64,000 bases of DNA from Streptomyces poriferorum (GCF_019399235.1 NZ_JAELVH010000051.1:1-64000), one strand, 5' to 3'; positions 51,683 through 62,047 are shown, counted from the stretch's first letter. Notes: a model not told the origin generated them from the sequence alone. Translations and numbers: made by a program.

Positions 51683-53755
51683 TCAGCCGCTGTAGACGCC
51701 GACCTCCTGGAGCGAGTAGCCCCACTTGGTGCCGCGCTCCAGGCCGTGCATGCGTACGTAGCGCGCTTGCGCCGGGGTGAACCGCGCCGTGTCCAGGCCT
51801 CCGTCACCCGTAGCCGTGGACCAGGCCGTCTGCCAGTTCTTGCCGTCCAGCGACAGCTCGACGCGGTAGGACTTCGCGTATGCCGCCTCCCAGTCGAGGG
51901 TGACGCGCTCGACCAGCTTCGCTGATCCGAGGTCGATCCGCAGCCACTGGTCGTTCGTCCATTCGCTGGCCCAGCGAGTTCCCTCGTCTCCGTCCACGGC
52001 CCGGCCGGGGGCGAAGCTGACGGCCGGGTTCCACCACTCCGAGGTGGACGCCGAGGCGGCCGCTCCCGAGGCCAGATTCACCCCGGACTTGTGCTTCTCG
52101 GCGTTCCCCCAGGTACGCAGGTAGGACTCGGCGCCCGTGAAGAGGTCGTCCACGACGCCCTGGCCGCCGACGATGCGGATGTCCTCGATCCAGTCCGGGA
52201 CCATGCCGTAGTGCGCGGCACCGTCGGTGTTGAAGTCCCATGTGCGCTCGCCGGTGGTCTGCTTCTCGATCACCGAACTGCCGTCCGTGCTGCGGAAGGG
52301 GTACCGCACCGGGTTTGAAACGTCCCCGCCCCGCGGGGCGGGCCAGCCTCCGACGCCGTTCATGTCGGTGCCGTAGCCGTAGCCGACCTGGTACTTCTCC
52401 CGTAGCGCCTCCGTACGTGCGGCCTCCGCGCTGAACGCCGCGGAACCGCTCATGTACTGGGCGGCGAACCCGCCGAGCTTGTAGAGGCGCTCGGTCCAAC
52501 CCAGGTCCATCCAGCTGTGCGAGGAGATGACACCCGGGTACGACGCGGACTCGAGGACGTCGAAGGCCTGGTCCGCGGCCTTGACGCTCATGTGGTCTAG
52601 CTCCAGCATCATGTGGCGCTTCATCATCCCGCGTACCGCGTACTCACCCAGGCCGGTCAGTCCGCGGGTGTTGCACTGCGCGTCCGAGGCGTACGCGGGG
52701 ACGGCCACCCCGCTCGGCAGCAGCTTCTGCGCCTCGGCCGCCACCGCGTTGCCGATGGGGTTGTCGTGCTGCGGGCCGCGGCAGGTCTCCGTCTTCCAGA
52801 AGGTACCGGTCGACAGGAACTGGCCCACGTTGATGGCCGTACCGAGCGCGCCGGAGTCGTAGCGCACCCCGCACAGGGCGTTGTCGAACTTGTGGCACAG
52901 GAACATGCTGCTCACGCCGAGATCGTGCAGCTCGTCCAGCCCGCGGTCGATGTCCGCCTTGCTGCACTGCGCGATGTCCAGGATCTGCTTGCAACCGAAC
53001 GGCTCGGACGTCTCGACCCCCAGGACCACAGCCAGCTTGCCCTGTTCGATGACCTCGCGGGCCTGGGCGCTGCTGGTGACGATCCGGAACCAGCCCTTGC
53101 CCGGGCCGCCGTACATCTTGTCGATGAAGGCCTGCATGTCGTAGGACTTCTTCGCCTCGAGACGGATGGCGGTCATCTCGTCACAGCTGCGATCCTTGAA
53201 GAAGTAGACCGAGCAGATCACGCCGTTGGTGACCAGGTCGTTGACCAGCACCCGCTGGCCGCCGCGCCAGGCCCGCTCGATATTGGCGTAGTAGTTCTGC
53301 TGATGGGTCAGCGAGTCATGAGCGGGCCAGTCCTTGAAGGTGGGCCACCCGTCGGGGTCATGCCGGCCGTCGCCACCCTTGGTGACGAAGTCGAAGACGG
53401 CGAGCGAGCCGTCGGGGTAGTGCTCGGGGCAGTCCTTGAGCGCATCGGCGACGCCCTGCTCCGAGAACGGCTTGCCGCAGATCAGCCGGCCACCGAAGCC
53501 CTCGTTGGACATGATGTGGTCGTGGGCGTCCACGAAGCCCCTTACGCGGCCCTGGGCGTCGGTGCCCTTGAAGGGCTCACCCGTGACATTGATCTGCGCG
53601 TCGGGCGCGGGCCGCGCGGTCGGGTTCCACCAGCCGGCATCCGGCTCCGCCGCGGAGCTGGGCAGCGGGCCGAGTACCAGCGACAGCACCGCGAGGAGCA
53701 GTGACACCACCGTGAGGGATCCGAATCTGCGGCGCGGAGGTCGAGCCATGGTCAT
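51683..53755 (-). CDS. Secreted dipeptidase/amidohydrolase-like protein with C-terminal discoidin domain
   Basis: 690 residues. A signal peptide (SLTVVSLLLAVLSLVLGPLPSSAA, about 12-36) is followed by a large hydrolase domain resembling membrane-dipeptidase / metal-dependent amidohydrolases: VDAHDHI near residue 75, DLVTNGVICSVYFF, MLELDHMSVKAAD, SSHSWMD and YGTDMNGVGGW. The last 140 residues form an F5/8 type C (discoidin) carbohydrate-binding domain (WWNPAVSFAPGRAVDGDEGTRWASEW to WGYSLQEVGVYSG). Exact substrate is unknown. ATG 53755 (GTG 53758 or ATG 53749 in frame) is chosen. It lies downstream of the sugar transporter and GH1 genes and may be co-regulated. Confidence 0.8.
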   Translation of the reverse strand: MTMARPPRRRFGSLTVVSLLLAVLSLVLGPLPSSAAEPDAGWWNPTARPAPDAQINVTGEPFKGTDAQGRVRGFVDAHDHIMSNEGFGGRLICGKPFSEQGVADALKDCPEHYPDGSLAVFDFVTKGGDGRHDPDGWPTFKDWPAHDSLTHQQNYYANIERAWRGGQRVLVNDLVTNGVICSVYFFKDRSCDEMTAIRLEAKKSYDMQAFIDKMYGGPGKGWFRIVTSSAQAREVIEQGKLAVVLGVETSEPFGCKQILDIAQCSKADIDRGLDELHDLGVSSMFLCHKFDNALCGVRYDSGALGTAINVGQFLSTGTFWKTETCRGPQHDNPIGNAVAAEAQKLLPSGVAVPAYASDAQCNTRGLTGLGEYAVRGMMKRHMMLELDHMSVKAADQAFDVLESASYPGVISSHSWMDLGWTERLYKLGGFAAQYMSGSAAFSAEAARTEALREKYQVGYGYGTDMNGVGGWPAPRGGDVSNPVRYPFRSTDGSSVIEKQTTGERTWDFNTDGAAHYGMVPDWIEDIRIVGGQGVVDDLFTGAESYLRTWGNAEKHKSGVNLASGAAASASTSEWWNPAVSFAPGRAVDGDEGTRWASEWTNDQWLRIDLGSAKLVERVTLDWEAAYAKSYRVELSLDGKNWQTAWSTATGDGGLDTARFTPAQARYVRMHGLERGTKWGYSLQEVGVYSG

Positions 53756-53964
53756 CACTCGCTTCGATTGACATGCTCATTCACGTTACTGACGAGTTAT
53801 CAGAATCGCGACCGCGGCCGACGGAGTCAACGGTCACGGCAGGGAAACATGAGAATTTCTCATCTTTAATGAACTCACGCTCGGCTGAGGCAAGTTGCGG
53901 ACTGAACGAGTGTCGGGAGTCGAATGGCCGGACGTACGGACAGGCCCGCCCGTCCGGCCGTTCG

Positions 53965-55221
53965 TCAGGCCACGCCGCGGATGCGGTTGACGAGGAGTCC
54001 GCCGACGAGGATGACCAGGGCCGCGGTGGCGTAGAGGCCGGTGTAGCCGCCGAGGTGGGTGATGATCGGCGAGGCGATAGCGGGGGCGAGGACCTGCGGG
54101 CCGGAGTTGGCGATGTTGATGACACCGAGGTCCTTGGCACGGTCGGTCGCCTCGGGCAGGACCTGGGTGACCAGGGCCTGGTCGACGGCGAGGTAGATGC
54201 CGTACCCCGCACCGAGGACGGCCGCGGCGGCGAGGGCGGACGGCCAGGTGTGCAGCGCGGCGAGCAGCACTGCCGCCGCGGCCATGACCAGCGAACAGAG
54301 GACGACGAAGACCTTGCGGCGCCCGAGGCGGTCGGACAGGACACCGGCCGGAATGGCCGTGAGCGCGGCGCAGAGGGTGTAGATCACCGTGAGGATCAGG
54401 ACGCCGGTGCCGGGGTCGTCGTAGTGGACGGCGTCGGTGAGGAAGTAGAACAGGTACAGGGTGCCGAGGGCGTTGCCGAGGTTGATCAGGAACCGGGTGA
54501 GCCAGGCCCAGCCGAAGTCGGGGTGCTGCCAGGGACTCACCCAGAGCGAGCGGGCGAAGGCGCGGGCGTCGAAGGCGGGGCGCAGTGCCCGGGTCAGGGG
54601 CGGCTCGGAGTGGCGGAGCACGAAGGGGAGGGCGAGTGCGACGGTGAGCACGGCGAGGGTGGCGTAGCCGGAGCGGACACCGGTGATGAGCAGTGTGGTG
54701 ATCAGCGCGCCGAGGACGAGGCCGAAGGACTGCGTGATGCCGGTCCAGCCGGAGACCTGAGCGCGTTGGGTGAGCGGTACACGGTCGGCGATCGGGGTGG
54801 TGACCCCGGCCAGCATCGCGTTCAGGCCCGCCTGTGCGAGGCACCAGCCGACGGCGACCCCGGCCACGGTGTGCTGGGTGGCGGTGATCGACAGCCCCGC
54901 CGCCCCGGCGAGAGCGCCGCCGAGAATCCAGGGCCGGCGGCGGCCGAACCTGCTCGTGGTGCGGTCCGACCATGCGCCGGCGAGCGGGTTGGCAAGCACC
55001 GCGACGAGTGCGCCGAGGCCGGTGACGAGCGAGAGCGCGTCGTTCTTGTCGTGCGGGTCGATCTGCTCCAGCTGGAGAGGCAGCAGGATCTGGATGGGGG
55101 TCATGAACGCCATGAAGACGGCCAGCGTGGCCAGCGAGAGGTTCACCGTCCACACGGCCTTGACCGGGACGGTGGGCTCGGCGAAGACGGCGGCGTCGTC
55201 CGCCGCGGAGGCATGTGACAT
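53965..55221 (-). CDS. MFS transporter (probable sugar importer)
   Basis: 418 residues with twelve membrane helices. The loop after helix 2 reads NPLAGAWSDRTTSRFGRRRPW, a typical MFS signature, and IPAGVLSDRLGRRKVF repeats it after helix 8. Its start is 14 bases past the stop of the GH1 glycosidase gene on the same strand, so the two are probably one transcript. A disaccharide or glucoside import role is inferred from this pairing. Confidence 0.88.
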   Translation of the reverse strand: MSHASAADDAAVFAEPTVPVKAVWTVNLSLATLAVFMAFMTPIQILLPLQLEQIDPHDKNDALSLVTGLGALVAVLANPLAGAWSDRTTSRFGRRRPWILGGALAGAAGLSITATQHTVAGVAVGWCLAQAGLNAMLAGVTTPIADRVPLTQRAQVSGWTGITQSFGLVLGALITTLLITGVRSGYATLAVLTVALALPFVLRHSEPPLTRALRPAFDARAFARSLWVSPWQHPDFGWAWLTRFLINLGNALGTLYLFYFLTDAVHYDDPGTGVLILTVIYTLCAALTAIPAGVLSDRLGRRKVFVVLCSLVMAAAAVLLAALHTWPSALAAAAVLGAGYGIYLAVDQALVTQVLPEATDRAKDLGVINIANSGPQVLAPAIASPIITHLGGYTGLYATAALVILVGGLLVNRIRGVA

Positions 55222-55235
55222 GACGGCTCCGCCGC

Positions 55236-56618
55236 TCAGGACCGCTGGGAGGCGATGAGGTCGCGGTACCACTCGAAGCTCGCCCGGGGCGTGCGCTGCC
55301 GGGTGGTGAAGTCGACCTCGACCAGACCGAAGCGCTGGTGATAGCCCTCGGCCCACTCGAAGTTGTCGAGCAGCGACCAGGTGAAGTAGCCGCGCACGTC
55401 CACCCCACGGGACACGGCACGGGCGATCGCGTCGATGTGCCCGGCGAGGTACTCGATGCGCGGCCGGTCGTGCAGTCCGGCCGGCTGCGAGCAGCCGTTC
55501 TCGGTGATCCACACCGGTGGAAGGTCGTTGCCGTATCGGGCCTCGAGTCCGGTGAGCAGCTCCGTGAGCCCATCGGGAACCACCGGCCAGCCGAACGCGG
55601 TCCGCTCGTACGGCTCTGCGGGCTCGGCCAGGTCGAAGGGCAGCGCGGCGGCGGTATCGGCCGGGGCGGTGACCCAGGTGGGGTTGTAGTAGTTGACGCC
55701 CAGCCCGTCCAGCGGTGCGGCGATCGTGGCGAGATCGCCCTCGCGCACGATCCCTCCCCAGCTCGGGTCGGTCATGCCGTAGGCCGACAGGTCGGGATAC
55801 CTCCCCAGCAGCAGCGGATCGTTGAAGAGCCGGTTGTGCAGGGCGTCATAGGCGGAGGCCGCCGCCACGTCCGTGTCGTGCCGGGCGTCGTGGCGCAGAC
55901 GGACGGGCGTGCAGTTGTTGGCGATCAGCACCTGCCCGCCCGGAACGGCAGCTCGCAGCGCCGCCGTCGCCAGGCCGTGGCCGAGCAGTTGGTGATGCGC
56001 GACGGGCAGTGCGTCCAGCATCAGTGCGCGGCCCGGGGCGTGGACGCCGAAGCCGTAGCCGAAGGACATGTGGACGAAGGGCTCGTTGAGGGTGATCCAC
56101 CGCTTGACCCGGTCGCCCAGCCGTTCCGCGACCACGGCCGCGTACTCGGCGAAACGATGGGCGGTCGTGCGGTTCAGCCATCCGCCCTCGTCCTCCAGGG
56201 CCTGTGGGAGGTCCCAGTGGAACAGGGTGGGTACGGGCTCGATCCCGGCGCCGAGCAGCGCGTCGACCAGGCGGTCGTAGAAGTCCAGTCCGCGCGGCTC
56301 GATCCTGCCCGCGCCGGTGGGCAGGACGCGGGGCCAGGAGACCGAGAAGCGGTACGCGTCGAGCCCGAGGCGGCGCATCAGCGTGACGTCCTCGTCGAAC
56401 CTGTGGTGGTGGTCGCAGGCGACGTCGCCGGTGTGGCCGTCGCGTACGGCCCCGGGGCGCCGTACGAAGGTGTCCCAGATGGACGCCCCCTTGCCGTCCT
56501 CGTCGGCGGCGCCCTCGATCTGGTACGCGGCGGTCGAGGCGCCCCAGACGAAGTCGGCCGGGAGCCGGGGAAGTCGAGTGGCATCGGTGAAGCTCGTCGT
56601 CACTGGCGCTGCCTTCAT
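55236..56618 (-). CDS. Glycoside hydrolase family 1 (beta-glucosidase)
   Basis: 460 residues, cytosolic. The N-terminal GH1 signature FVWGASTAAYQIEGA, the acid/base Glu179 in TLNEPFVHM, and the nucleophile Glu373 in WITENGCSQ are present; the aglycone loop ends in YFTWSLLDNFEW and GLVEVDF. It hydrolyses beta-glucosides or related disaccharides. The start is ATG 56618 or GTG 56603 (GAAGG lies upstream of the latter). The transporter gene follows, and a TetR gene plus a palindrome lie upstream. Confidence 0.93.
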   Translation of the reverse strand: MKAAPVTTSFTDATRLPRLPADFVWGASTAAYQIEGAADEDGKGASIWDTFVRRPGAVRDGHTGDVACDHHHRFDEDVTLMRRLGLDAYRFSVSWPRVLPTGAGRIEPRGLDFYDRLVDALLGAGIEPVPTLFHWDLPQALEDEGGWLNRTTAHRFAEYAAVVAERLGDRVKRWITLNEPFVHMSFGYGFGVHAPGRALMLDALPVAHHQLLGHGLATAALRAAVPGGQVLIANNCTPVRLRHDARHDTDVAAASAYDALHNRLFNDPLLLGRYPDLSAYGMTDPSWGGIVREGDLATIAAPLDGLGVNYYNPTWVTAPADTAAALPFDLAEPAEPYERTAFGWPVVPDGLTELLTGLEARYGNDLPPVWITENGCSQPAGLHDRPRIEYLAGHIDAIARAVSRGVDVRGYFTWSLLDNFEWAEGYHQRFGLVEVDFTTRQRTPRASFEWYRDLIASQRS

Positions 56619-56955
56619 CGGTGGTGCGCGAGTCGCCCAGGTTCGGCCGCCCGCGCGGTGGCTCCGGAATCCTGCCGACGGTGGCTCTTCGCACCCCAAC
56701 GGCAGCCCAGGGGGCGGCTGTTCGTGACCGGGGCGCGCCACCGAGGTGGGCCGCACCATAACATGAACTTTTGTTCATGTTCTATGGTTCGGGCGTGGCC
56801 AGGACCTGGCCGACGAGGAGGGCGGGCAGGACGGGCCGGGGCTTCCTTGCCACGGCTTACGACGCCCAGGATGGGCGCTGGTCAGCGGCGGAACCGGTCG
56901 GCCCGGAAGTCCGGAACCGTGGCCCGAGGCCCGGCGGGCCGCCGAGCGCCCCGGA
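56619..56955. promoter_or_regulatory. Promoter region of the GH1/MFS operon
   Basis: About 337 bases between the TetR stop and the GH1 start, both on the minus strand. It holds the palindrome at 56760-56781. The rest shows nothing distinctive. Confidence 0.5.
56760..56781. promoter_or_regulatory. Perfect palindrome, probable TetR operator
   Basis: Arms AACATGAAC and GTTCATGTT flank a TTTT centre. It lies about 140 bases upstream of the GH1 start and just downstream of the TetR gene, so it is a good candidate operator. On the minus strand, TATGGT right after it could be a -10 element. Confidence 0.65.
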
Positions 56956-57618
56956 TCACCCTTCCGCGGCCGTCAGCCGGCCGCGCAGGTCCTCCCAGTA
57001 GGCGTTCAGCATCCGCTTGAGCTCGTCCACGGCCTCCAGGTCCGGCTCGCCGTCGCTCTTGAACACTTCGTGCAGCACGGCGTTGGCGGCCCACACCACC
57101 ATCCGCGTTGCCCGTTGCGCCCGGTGACCGCCGGGCCCGCCGATGAGGTGCTCCACGATGCGCTGCAGCCCCTCGGCGATGTGCGCGTTGCTCGCCTCGT
57201 CGGCCCGCGCGAGCTCAGGACTGAGGTGCCGGCCGGCCCACAGAGCCATGCCGCCCGTCTGGGACCGGACGAGCTCGGCGTAGACGCCGACCATCGTGCC
57301 GACCGGGTCGGACAGGTCGCCCTCGACCGTACGCTCGACGAGTTCGTCGATGGCGGCCTTGAAGGCGTCGAGGTACCTCCGGCCCAGGGCGTCCACGATG
57401 GCGCCCTTGTCAGCGTAGAACTGGTAGATGCTGCCGACCGGCGTACCCGCCTCCTCGGCGATCCGCCGCGTCGTCAGCGCCTCGTACCCCTCCTGGGACA
57501 GGATCCGGTCGGCTGCGGCAAGGATGGCCTCGACCCGGGCCCGGCTGCGTGCCTGCTGCGGCTGTCTCCGTAGCCGCGCCCCTGATGTCGGCTGCCGCTC
57601 GCCTGCTTCCGTCACCAC
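56956..57618 (-). CDS. TetR family regulator
   Basis: A 220-residue repressor: basic N-terminus (RLRRQPQQARSRARVEAIL), the HTH EALTTRRIAEEAGTPVGSIYQFYADKGAIVDALGRRYLDAFK (about 44-85), then a helical ligand domain. GTG 57618 (or the next GTG, 57615) starts it. It is transcribed in the same direction as the GH1 and MFS genes downstream, with a palindromic site between, so it probably represses them and responds to a sugar or glycoside. Confidence 0.9.
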   Translation of the reverse strand: MVTEAGERQPTSGARLRRQPQQARSRARVEAILAAADRILSQEGYEALTTRRIAEEAGTPVGSIYQFYADKGAIVDALGRRYLDAFKAAIDELVERTVEGDLSDPVGTMVGVYAELVRSQTGGMALWAGRHLSPELARADEASNAHIAEGLQRIVEHLIGGPGGHRAQRATRMVVWAANAVLHEVFKSDGEPDLEAVDELKRMLNAYWEDLRGRLTAAEG

Positions 57619-57695
57619 GTGCCCCCGGTCGTCCGATCACGCGAACGTAGCACGCGACCATGGAGCGGGGGCCGGCCATGCTGCCGGCCGAAGCA

Positions 57696-60230
57696 CTACT
57701 GGGCGGCGTCGCTTCCAGCGGTGTCCGGCTGCTCCGCGACGCCCCCGGCCCCGCCCTTGCGCACCGTGCAGTGGAGCGAGTCGTCCCGCACGTCGGCGAC
57801 GATCGTGTCCCCCGGGTCGCTCTCGCCGCTCAGGAGCAGAGAGGCGATGCGGTTGTCGAGTTCCGTCTGGATCGTACGGCGCAGCGGACGGGCACCGAAC
57901 TCGGGCTGGTAGCCGTGTGCCACCAGCAACTTCTTTGCCGCTTCGGTCACTTCCAGCGTCAGGCCCTGCGCGCGGACACGGTGCTTGCTCCGGTCGAGGA
58001 GGTGTTCGACGATCTCCGACAGGTCCTTTTCGGTGAGGCTGTGGAAGATGATGATGTCGTCGATCCGGTTGAGGAACTCGGGCAGGAACCGTCCCCGCAG
58101 ATCGTCCATCAGCTCGTCCTTGAGCTCGGCCGCGTCGCCCTGGTGGGCGAGGATGCGATGGGCGCCGATGTTGGACGTCATGATGACCACGCAGTGGCGG
58201 AAGTCGACCGTGCGGCCCTGTGCGTCCGTCAGATGGCCGTCGTCGAGAATCTGCAGCAGCGTGTTGAAGACATCGGGGTGCGCCTTCTCCACCTCGTCGA
58301 ACAGCACCACGCTGTACGGCATGCGGCGGACCTTCTCGGTGAGCTGGCCGGCCTCTTCGTAGCCGACGTATCCGGGAGGTGCGCCGACGAGCCGGGCGAC
58401 CGTGTGCTTCTCCTGGAACTCACTCATGTCGAACCGGATCATGCGGTCCTCGGCGCCGAAGAGCAGTTCGGCGAGCGTCTTGGCGAGTTCGGTCTTGCCC
58501 ACGCCGGTGGGTCCCAGGAAGAGGAACGAGCCCACGGGGCGGTTCGGGTCACCCATGCCCGCGCGGTTGCGGCGCACGGCTTCGGAGACCGCGGTGACCG
58601 CCTCGTCCTGGCCGACGATCCTGGCGTGCATCTCCTCCTCAAGCCTGAGGAGCTTCTCCTTCTCGCCGGCGGTGAGCTGGGAGACCGGGATGCCCGTGCG
58701 GCGGGAGACGATGTCGGCGATGTCGGAGGCGGTGACAGAGACGACGCCTTCGCGGCGCTCCTCGATCCCCGCGAGCTCGCCCTCCACCTCGGCGATCTGC
58801 CGCTTCAGTTCCGAGGCCTTCTCGAACTCCTCGCCGGCGACGGCCTGGTCCTTCTCGCGTCGCAGTTTCGCGAGGCGGTCCTCCCGGCTGACGACCTCGG
58901 TGGAACGGCCGGCGCTGCGCAGCCGTACCCGGGCGCCCGCCTGGTCCATCAGGTCGATCGCCTTGTCCGGCAGGAACCGGTCGCTGATGTAGCGGTCGGA
59001 CAGTTCCGCGGCCGCGGTCAGGGCTCCGTCGGCGAAGCGGACCTGGTGGTGCGCCTCGTACGCGTCACGCAGACCTTCGAGGATCTGCACCGCCTCCTCG
59101 ACGCTCGGCTCGGGGATGAGGACGGGCTGGAAGCGGCGTTCGAGGGCGGCGTCCTTCTCGATGTGTCTGCGGTACTCGTCGATCGTCGTCGCCCCCACCA
59201 CGTGGAGCTCGCCGCGTGCGAGTGCGGGCTTGAGCATGTTGCCCGCGTCCATCGCGCCCTCGCCCGTCGCGCCCGCGCCGACGACCGTGTGCAGTTCGTC
59301 GATGAAGAGGATGATGTCGCCGCCGGACGCCTGGACGTCCTCGATGACCTTCTTCAGCCGCTCCTCGAACTGGCCGCGGTACTGCGCACCGGCCACCATG
59401 CCGGACATGTCGAGGGAGACGACCCGCTTGCCCTTCAGGGAATCGGGCACTTCGCCGGCCACGATGCGCTGGGCCAGCCCCTCCACGATGGCGGTCTTCC
59501 CGACGCCGGGCTCCCCGATGAGCACCGGGTTGTTCTTGGAACGCCGCGAGAGGATCTCGACGGTCTGCTCGATCTCCTCGGCCCGGCCGACGACGGGGTC
59601 GAGCCGGCCCGCCTTCGCCTCCTCCGTCAGATCCCGGCCGAACTCGTCCAGGGTCGTCGAGGGCTCCCTGCCCGCGGCGGGAGCGCCCTCCGCCCGGGCC
59701 GCCCGGTCCGTCCGGCCCCGCAGCTTCTCCGTGTCCATGTCCTCGGCGCGCAGGAAACGGGCCGCACCGGAGTCGGGGTCCTCCAGGAGCGCACCGAGGA
59801 TGTGCTCGGGGCCGATGTAGGACACTCCCGCCGCCTGCGAGCCCGCGTAGGCGGCGGCGAGGGTGCGCTTCGCCGCCGGAGTGAGTCCGGGCTCCGCGGA
59901 AGGTTCGCCCGCCTCCCGGGGCAGCACCTCGGCGATCCGGGCCGCGAGCGCGTCGACATCGACGCCCGCCTGAGCGAGGAGTTGCCGCGCGGGGTCCACC
60001 TGCGTGGCCGCCCACAGGAGGTGTTCCGTGTCGAGGTCGGAGGTCCCGTTCTCCGTCGCCTTCTGCGTGGCCAGGCCCAGGAGTTCGTGCGACGACTCCG
60101 TGAGGAGGCGGCCGATGGGCACCCGCTGCACGGCAGGTGGCGACGACGCCGGTGACGTACCGAAGAAGCGGTCGAGCATCTCGCTGAAGGGATCGGACGA
60201 ACCGAAGGGTGAACCGAACGCCATCGACAT
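57696..60230 (-). CDS. Clp-family AAA+ chaperone (ClpB/ClpC-like), two ATPase domains
   Basis: 844 residues. Clp N-domain (about 40-185), D1 with GEPGVGKT (near 240), a short middle region (about 475-540) with a UVR-like [20 protein letters not shown], and D2 with GPTGVGKT (near 571) and [24 protein letters not shown]. The middle region is short, as in ClpC, but the D2 loop after [10 protein letters not shown] has no VGF/LGF tripeptide used for ClpP docking, as in ClpB. It is thus probably a ClpP-independent chaperone, which is inference. ATG 60230 has GGAG upstream. Divergent from the iron-regulated argB gene. Confidence 0.88.
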   Translation of the reverse strand: MSMAFGSPFGSSDPFSEMLDRFFGTSPASSPPAVQRVPIGRLLTESSHELLGLATQKATENGTSDLDTEHLLWAATQVDPARQLLAQAGVDVDALAARIAEVLPREAGEPSAEPGLTPAAKRTLAAAYAGSQAAGVSYIGPEHILGALLEDPDSGAARFLRAEDMDTEKLRGRTDRAARAEGAPAAGREPSTTLDEFGRDLTEEAKAGRLDPVVGRAEEIEQTVEILSRRSKNNPVLIGEPGVGKTAIVEGLAQRIVAGEVPDSLKGKRVVSLDMSGMVAGAQYRGQFEERLKKVIEDVQASGGDIILFIDELHTVVGAGATGEGAMDAGNMLKPALARGELHVVGATTIDEYRRHIEKDAALERRFQPVLIPEPSVEEAVQILEGLRDAYEAHHQVRFADGALTAAAELSDRYISDRFLPDKAIDLMDQAGARVRLRSAGRSTEVVSREDRLAKLRREKDQAVAGEEFEKASELKRQIAEVEGELAGIEERREGVVSVTASDIADIVSRRTGIPVSQLTAGEKEKLLRLEEEMHARIVGQDEAVTAVSEAVRRNRAGMGDPNRPVGSFLFLGPTGVGKTELAKTLAELLFGAEDRMIRFDMSEFQEKHTVARLVGAPPGYVGYEEAGQLTEKVRRMPYSVVLFDEVEKAHPDVFNTLLQILDDGHLTDAQGRTVDFRHCVVIMTSNIGAHRILAHQGDAAELKDELMDDLRGRFLPEFLNRIDDIIIFHSLTEKDLSEIVEHLLDRSKHRVRAQGLTLEVTEAAKKLLVAHGYQPEFGARPLRRTIQTELDNRIASLLLSGESDPGDTIVADVRDDSLHCTVRKGGAGGVAEQPDTAGSDAAQ

Positions 60231-60393
60231 GTCAGCTCCAGACGGGCAAAGGGGTTCTTCCACTCAAACCCGCCGCCCAGGGCTCCGCAAACGGAGTGGA
60301 ACCGCTTCCCGGGCAGCCCGCGCCGCAGGCGACCCGAAACACCCGCGGCGACGAACGGACGGGACTGCTGGATCGCCACCCGGACCCGGTCGT

Positions 60394-60412
60394 TAAGGTT
60401 AGGCTAAGCTAA
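60394..60412. promoter_or_regulatory. Iron box (DmdR/IdeR-type operator) before argB paralogue
   Basis: TAAGGTTAGGCTAAGCTAA matches 17 of 19 bases of the actinobacterial iron-box consensus TTAGGTTAGGCTAACCTAA. It lies 25 bases before the argB start, overlapping its probable promoter. Confidence 0.8.
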
Positions 60413-60436
60413 CTTTTCGAACGGGGTGGGGCAGAC

Positions 60437-61369
60437 ATGACACCGGTCGTCACAGATCGCGTGAACCCGGACACGGATACGTCGACCGTGTCGGCGAGCA
60501 GGCCGGCAGAACCACGGCACCGTGTGGTCGTCGTCAAGTTCGGCGGCAACGCCATGGTGGACGCGAGCCTGCAACGCCTCTTCGCCCAGGACGTCGTGGA
60601 GCTGTGGCACGCAGGGCTTCACCCGGTCGTCGTGCACGGCGGCGGGCCCCAGATCAGTGCGATGCTGGACCGCCTGGGCCTGGAGAGCCACTTCGAGGCG
60701 GGCCTGCGCGTGACCACGGCGGAAACCATGGACGTGGTGCGCATGGTGCTGTCCGGCCGCGTCCAGCGGGAACTGGTCGGCCAGATCAACGCCCACGGGC
60801 CCTTCGCCGTGGGCATGACCGGCGAGGACGCGCACACGATGACGGCGGTACGACGGCCCGCCTATGTGGACGGCCGCCCGGTGGACATAGGTCTCGTCGG
60901 AGACATCGTGGACGTGAACCCCGGCATGGTGCGCGCGCTCCTGGAGCAGGGTCACATCCCGGTGGTGTCCCCCGTGGCCCGCGGCGACGACGGGCAGGTC
61001 TACAACGTCAACGCCGACCTTGCCGCGTCCGCGCTGGCCGTGGCCCTCGGGGCGGAACGGCTGGTCATGCTCACCGACGTGGAGGGGCTGTACGCGGACT
61101 GGCCCCGCAGCACCGAGGTGATCAGACACCTTACGGCCGACGCGCTGGCCGAGTTGTTGCCGGACCTCGCAAGCGGGATGCTGCCGAAGATGGAGGGCTG
61201 TCTGCGGGCCGTCCGGGGCGGCGTGCGCAGGGCGCAGGTGCTCGACGGCCGGGTGCCCCACGCCGTGCTGCGGGGCGTGCTCGGCGAGAACGGTCCCGGC
61301 ACCACCGTGGTTCCGGACACCGCCGTCACGCCCGGCGCCGGCCCGGACCGCGACCTGAGCACCGTGTGA
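60437..61369 (+). CDS. argB: Acetylglutamate kinase (ArgB), iron-boxed paralogue
   Basis: Phosphorylates N-acetylglutamate in arginine/ornithine synthesis. 310 residues: [13 protein letters not shown] (about 30-42), [70 protein letters not shown], and [10 protein letters not shown]. These keep the Lys and Gly of the active site. The arginine genes of Streptomyces are normally an argCJBD operon, so a stand-alone copy behind an iron box is striking. ATG 60437 follows GGGGTGGGGC. The next gene, on the other strand, encodes a GNAT resembling N-acetylglutamate synthase. Confidence 0.93.
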   Translation: MTPVVTDRVNPDTDTSTVSASRPAEPRHRVVVVKFGGNAMVDASLQRLFAQDVVELWHAGLHPVVVHGGGPQISAMLDRLGLESHFEAGLRVTTAETMDVVRMVLSGRVQRELVGQINAHGPFAVGMTGEDAHTMTAVRRPAYVDGRPVDIGLVGDIVDVNPGMVRALLEQGHIPVVSPVARGDDGQVYNVNADLAASALAVALGAERLVMLTDVEGLYADWPRSTEVIRHLTADALAELLPDLASGMLPKMEGCLRAVRGGVRRAQVLDGRVPHAVLRGVLGENGPGTTVVPDTAVTPGAGPDRDLSTV

Positions 61370-61403
61370 CCGCTCGACGGCGCGACTCGGACCGCCACTG
61401 GAC

Positions 61404-61439
61404 GTCAGGGGCGCGGCGCCACGGCGCCGCGCCCCTGAC
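61404..61439. terminator. Bidirectional hairpin terminator between argB and GNAT genes
   Basis: A perfect 17-bp stem (GTCAGGGGCGCGGCGCC and its complement) with a 2-base centre between the convergent genes. Confidence 0.8.
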
Positions 61440-61448
61440 GCGGACGCT

Positions 61449-61970
61449 CTACACGGCCCTAGCGAGGATCCGCGCGTCGCGCCGCGGGTCCAGCGACTCC
61501 GCCCAGGCCCTGGGCGCCAGAGACGCGGTCGTCGAGGTGAATCCGTACCGCTGGAACAGCCGTCCGCCGCCGGTCGTCGCGGTGAACAGGGCACCGAGCG
61601 ACCTCGCACGCGCCCTCGTCAGCGCGGAGCGCAGCAGCACCGCTCCCACTCCGCACCCCTGCCGGTGCCCGGCCACACAGAAGTTGTACAGAACACCCGC
61701 GGGCGCGCCGCCCTCCCCCGGGCCGGCCGGGTACACGCGCAGACCCACACAGCCTTCGAGCCGGCCTGCGGGACCCACGGCCACCAGGAAGTCGGCCGCC
61801 TGGGCGGCGTAGAGCGAGACAGGGCGCTCCCGCAGCGCGCCCGCACGGACGAAGGGCCTGGACAGGGCGGCCAGTTCGCCGGCGTCCTCCGCACGGGCGA
61901 AGCGTACGGAGGGCGCAGCCGCACGGAGCGCCCCCGCCTCAAGGGCAGGACGCGGCATGGTCGTGGTCAA
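61449..61970 (-). CDS. GNAT acetyltransferase resembling single-domain N-acetylglutamate synthase (ArgA-like)
   Basis: 173 residues. FARAEDAGELAALSRPFV, then FLVAVGPAGRLEGCVGLRVY, and the acetyl-CoA motif FCVAGHRQGCGVGAVLLRSAL, followed by LFTATTGGGRLFQRYGF and RILARA at the end. The pattern resembles actinobacterial one-domain ArgA enzymes. The start is TTG 61970, with GGGAAGGA upstream, or ATG 61958. It is downstream of mbtH on the same strand and ends opposite argB, so the locus would carry both first steps of arginine synthesis. Other GNAT roles remain possible. Confidence 0.75.
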   Translation of the reverse strand: MTTTMPRPALEAGALRAAAPSVRFARAEDAGELAALSRPFVRAGALRERPVSLYAAQAADFLVAVGPAGRLEGCVGLRVYPAGPGEGGAPAGVLYNFCVAGHRQGCGVGAVLLRSALTRARARSLGALFTATTGGGRLFQRYGFTSTTASLAPRAWAESLDPRRDARILARAV

Positions 61971-62047
61971 CGCATTCCTTCCCGGTTCCACGAGCGGGCA
62001 GCACGGCCGAACGGCAGCACCCCGGCTGCGGACCGGTGCTGAGCCGG

